Source: JBFWPF01 sp050250135
Lineage (GTDB): Bacteria > Chlamydiota > Chlamydiia > Chlamydiales > JAFEGQ01
Assembly (NCBI GenBank): GCA_050250135.1
Contig: JBFWPF010000043.1
Location: forward strand, 1-7,284
Direction: 5' to 3'
DNA length: 7,284 bases
Position 1 is the first letter of the stretch. Each line of letters opens with the position of its first letter. Shown here piece after piece: positions 5,384 through 7,284 of this stretch. Made by a program: the position numbers and the translations under genes. The notes below the pieces were generated by a model. The model did no database searches. It was not told the origin of the DNA and saw nothing but the letters and a program-made list of their open reading frames with translations.

Positions 5384-7021
5384 ATGGCATGGTCATCCGA
5401 CATGGACGGTTATGAGTCTTTCACTGAGGAGCAAGAAAAACTCCTCCACCACTTTGTCACCTCAACGACGAGCAATATCTTTTCGCTCCGCAACCTCCCT
5501 GAGGTGATCAAGGGGGCCCTTTTCTCCCGCTATTCCCGCTCTACCTTGGGCCTGCGCACCCTTCTCCTGAAAGAGTTTATCCAAAACGAGGAGACCGCCT
5601 TTCGGGAAATTGTCGGGGTGCAGGAGAACGACTCCCAACTCCTCGCGATCAAGAAGGCGCAAAACTTCTACGACCGGATCCTCGATGGCTATGGGGACGA
5701 TTCGATCGGAGAGCTCGGCGGTGCTCACCTCGCGATCGAGCAGATCTCGATGCTAGCGGCCAAGGCGGTGGAGGATTGCCGGATCGGCGGCTCTCCCCTG
5801 GAAAAATCGACCCGCTACATCTATTTCGACCAGCAGGTGAATGGGGAGTACCTCTTCTATCGGGAGCCGATCCTGATGACGAGTGCCTACCGCGACCTCT
5901 ATGTCACCACCTGCAACAGCCTCTTCGAGACCTACAAAAAGCTGATCCCTCCCCTGACGGAGCTGATGGAAAAAAAGAATCCCAAGGAGGAGGAGGGATC
6001 GAAGGCGGCCTACACGGCGGCGATTCGGGCTAAGGTCCTCGACTGCCTCCGCGGCCTCCTCCCTGCAGGCACCCTCACCAACATGGGGATGTATGGGAAC
6101 GGCCGCTTCTTTGAGATGCTCCTCCAAAAGATGCACGCCTCGACCCTGGCTGAGCTCCAGGATATCGGGAAGAAGGGGTATGAGGAGCTGGCCAAGGTGA
6201 TCCCCTCCTTTGTGCGAAGGGCGGAGATCGGCCACCGCCACCAGGAGGCCTTCCAGGCCTACTTTGAGGGGGTGCGGGAGGAGCAGAAACGGCTTGCCTC
6301 GCAGCACACCGCCAAGCTCACCAACCACAGGGAGGGGGGAGTCCGCCTGATCGATTACACCCGGGATGCCCCTGCCAAAGTGGCGGCCGCCATGCTCTAC
6401 ACCGCTACCGATAAGGGGCTGGCCGAGCTCCAGGACCACTGCAAGCACCTTTCCGAAGAGGAGCTTCAGCGCCTCCTCGATATTGGCTGCGACTGCCGAG
6501 AAAACCGGCGCCATAAATCCCCGAGGGCCCTCGAGCATGCGACCTTTACCTTCGAGATCATTGCCGACTACGGGGTCTACCGGGACCTTCACCGCCACCG
6601 GATGGCCACCCAAGACCGGCAGCTCCTCACCTGCAACTATGGCTACTACATGCCCTCGGAGCTTTCGGAGATGGGGCTAGATGGGGAGTACCACCGGGCG
6701 ATGGGCGAGGCGAGAGAGGCCTACGAGAAGATCGCCTCAGAGCTCCCTGAGGAGGCCCAGTATATCGTCCCCATGGCCTACAACATCCGTTGGTATTTCC
6801 ATATCAATTTAAGGGCGCTCCAGTGGCTGTGTGAGCTCAGGAGTGCGCCGCAGGGCCATCCGAGTTACCGGGCGATCGCCCAAGAGATGGCCCGCCAGGT
6901 CTGCGAGCAGATCCCCGCCTTTGAGCCCTTCTTCAAATTTGTCGACTATGACGGACACGAATTAGGCCGCCTCGGCCAAGAGGAGCGGAAGGCTCGGAAG
7001 GCTCAGCTAGCGGAAGGATAA
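5384..7021 (+). CDS. thyX: Flavin-dependent thymidylate synthase ThyX, tandem-duplicated long form
   Basis: A 545-residue protein, about twice the usual 220-250 of ThyX, which methylates dUMP to dTMP with methylene-tetrahydrofolate and reduced FAD. Two copies are visible. Copy 1 has YGDDSIGELGGAH (103-115) and LEKSTRY (139-145), then RGLLPAGTLTNMGMYGNGR (223-241). Copy 2 has SPRALEHATFTFE (379-391) and RHRMATQDRQLL (404-415), then the substrate-site-like HINLRALQWLCELRSAPQGH (473-492) with R496. The canonical signature RHRx7S, with its ExSxRY continuation, is split: copy 1 keeps E140, S142 and R144 but has CRI where RHR belongs; copy 2 keeps RHR but has R412, L414 and T416 in those places. 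As I recall, chlamydial ThyX is also a long form and active. The start is uncertain: ATG 5384 or ATG 5402 (residue 7), neither with a Shine-Dalgarno sequence. The frame is open upstream to a TAA at 5327-5329 with no other usual start. Confidence 0.88.
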   Translation: MAWSSDMDGYESFTEEQEKLLHHFVTSTTSNIFSLRNLPEVIKGALFSRYSRSTLGLRTLLLKEFIQNEETAFREIVGVQENDSQLLAIKKAQNFYDRILDGYGDDSIGELGGAHLAIEQISMLAAKAVEDCRIGGSPLEKSTRYIYFDQQVNGEYLFYREPILMTSAYRDLYVTTCNSLFETYKKLIPPLTELMEKKNPKEEEGSKAAYTAAIRAKVLDCLRGLLPAGTLTNMGMYGNGRFFEMLLQKMHASTLAELQDIGKKGYEELAKVIPSFVRRAEIGHRHQEAFQAYFEGVREEQKRLASQHTAKLTNHREGGVRLIDYTRDAPAKVAAAMLYTATDKGLAELQDHCKHLSEEELQRLLDIGCDCRENRRHKSPRALEHATFTFEIIADYGVYRDLHRHRMATQDRQLLTCNYGYYMPSELSEMGLDGEYHRAMGEAREAYEKIASELPEEAQYIVPMAYNIRWYFHINLRALQWLCELRSAPQGHPSYRAIAQEMARQVCEQIPAFEPFFKFVDYDGHELGRLGQEERKARKAQLAEG

Positions 7022-7022
7022 A

Positions 7023-7047
7023 GGGGCACAGGGAATCCCTGTGCCCC
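7023..7047 (+). terminator. Strong hairpin directly after thyX
   Basis: GGGGCACAGGG (7023-7033) pairs perfectly with CCCTGTGCCCC (7037-7047) around an AAT loop, starting two bases after the thyX TAA. Position and stability fit a transcript end or 3' protective hairpin, but the following bases (CAGGTCAATG) are not T-rich, so it is not a classical intrinsic terminator. Being nearly symmetric, it would fold on either strand. Confidence 0.6.
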
Positions 7048-7063
7048 CAGGTCAATGGGGCGT

Positions 7064-7090
7064 GTAATCAATTAAAATAATAGTTGATAC
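7064..7090. repeat. AT-rich hairpin downstream of thyX
   Basis: ATCAATTA (7067-7074) pairs with TAGTTGAT (7081-7088) around AAATAA, with one G-U pair. GT (7064-7065) and AC (7089-7090) extend the stem past a single bulged A. It lies 16 bases after the GC-rich hairpin. Function is unknown; it marks the shift to AT-richer sequence. Confidence 0.45.
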
Positions 7091-7181
7091 CGGGAGTCGT
7101 TTCAATTCAGCCAGATCAAAGCAGATGCAAGGTAGACTCCACCGAGAAAGTTGCGGGCTAATACCAATCCTAAAAAATAAG

Positions 7182-7209
7182 TTCACAGGTTAATCAAAGG
7201 TGCTATATC
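7182..7209 (+). promoter_or_regulatory. Candidate promoter for the truncated last gene
   Basis: TTCACA (7182-7187, five of six to the -35 consensus), a 16-base spacer, and TATATC (7204-7209, four of six to the -10). It would start transcription close to 7216 and leave a short leader holding just the ribosome site. Together with the strong Shine-Dalgarno sequence this is the best-formed expression signal in the window. Confidence 0.4.
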
Positions 7210-7219
7210 CTCTTCTGAA

Positions 7220-7227
7220 AAGGAGGT
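7220..7227 (+). promoter_or_regulatory. Near-perfect Shine-Dalgarno sequence
   Basis: AAGGAGGT lies five bases before the ATG at 7233. It is the only full-length anti-16S match at a gene start here; the other plus-strand genes have weak or no sites. It fixes the start of the truncated gene and sets it apart from its neighbours. Confidence 0.75.
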
Positions 7228-7232
7228 GGCGC

Positions 7233-7284
7233 ATGGCTGGAAAAATATTGAAGCCCTTGCACGGGATTGACCGGCATGATTTTG
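7233..7284 (+). CDS. Unidentified gene, N-terminus only (cut by window end)
   Basis: Seventeen codons are visible: MAGKILKPLHGIDRHDF, then the window ends. The start is well supported by AAGGAGGT and a plausible promoter. Codons such as AAA, ATA and TTG in the first six differ from the C- or G-ending choices that dominate the neighbouring genes, which with the AT-richer leader hints at recently acquired DNA, for example an insertion-sequence transposase. Seventeen residues are too few to name a family, and I do not recognise it. Confidence 0.5.
   Translation, partial: MAGKILKPLHGIDRHDF

Larger units (their letters stand above)
7091..7232. other. AT-richer leader of the last gene
   Basis: A non-coding stretch ahead of the gene starting at 7233. 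It is noticeably richer in A and T from about 7160 than the thyX coding region. It contains the words CTAATACCAATCC (7159-7171) and TAAAAAATAAG (7171-7181), which could belong to the end of an insertion sequence; without the other end in the window this cannot be shown. Confidence 0.35.

Noticed and set aside
5753..6613. 286-codon minus-strand open frame antisense to thyX
   Set aside because: Same cause: GC-ending codons in thyX keep the opposite frame free of stops. No motif, and it would destroy a clear ThyX gene.
7064..7160. tRNA or riboswitch after thyX
   Set aside because: I looked for a cloverleaf with T-arm GTTC and acceptor pairing and for known riboswitch cores and saw neither; only the simple AT-rich hairpin stands.

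Overview
This 7.3 kb window looks like chromosome from a member of the Chlamydiae, probably an environmental lineage: by eye it is far more GC-rich than the pathogenic Chlamydia. Three things point there. There is a GreA carried on a very long protein (722 residues, with about 565 residues in front of the GreA domain). nqrA stands alone without nqrBCDEF. There is a double-length, internally duplicated ThyX. The order greA / small lysine-tailed protein / nqrA / (gap) / thyX also matches my recollection of the C. trachomatis CT636-CT635-CT634-(CT633 hemB)-CT632 neighbourhood. The assignment comes from reading the sequence; no search was run.

Layout. Positions 1-219 hold no convincing gene. On the minus strand lies a two-gene operon, greA then rdgB, joined by a 4-base ATGA overlap (2993 down to 220). 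A divergent, AT-rich intergenic region (2994-3159) follows. On the plus strand come a small hypothetical protein (3160-3567) and nqrA (3589-4884), 21 bases apart. A 499-base non-coding gap (4885-5383) has two distinct parts: a cluster of TATCGACC-like repeats with a dyad (about 4925-5079), and a 236-bp element bounded by an 18-bp inverted repeat and carrying two perfect 13-bp hairpins (5092-5327). Then comes thyX (5384-7021), with a strong hairpin directly behind its stop. The last 260 bases are AT-richer and end in the first 17 codons of an unidentified gene with a near-perfect Shine-Dalgarno sequence (7233 onward).

Functions. GreA rescues backtracked RNA polymerase and RdgB removes deaminated purine triphosphates. 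NqrA is a subunit of the sodium-pumping NADH:quinone reductase. ThyX makes dTMP using reduced flavin. RdgB and ThyX both act on the DNA precursor pool, but nothing in the sequence ties all the genes into one pathway.

Most interesting points. (1) The nqrA-thyX gap sits where, as I recall, several Chlamydia genomes place the replication origin (next to hemB); hemB is absent here and the gap carries clustered DnaA-box-like repeats. (2) ThyX is a tandem duplication whose two copies have lost complementary halves of the signature motif. (3) There is a MITE-like element with CACAGAG ends just in front of thyX. No wholly new multi-gene system is evident.
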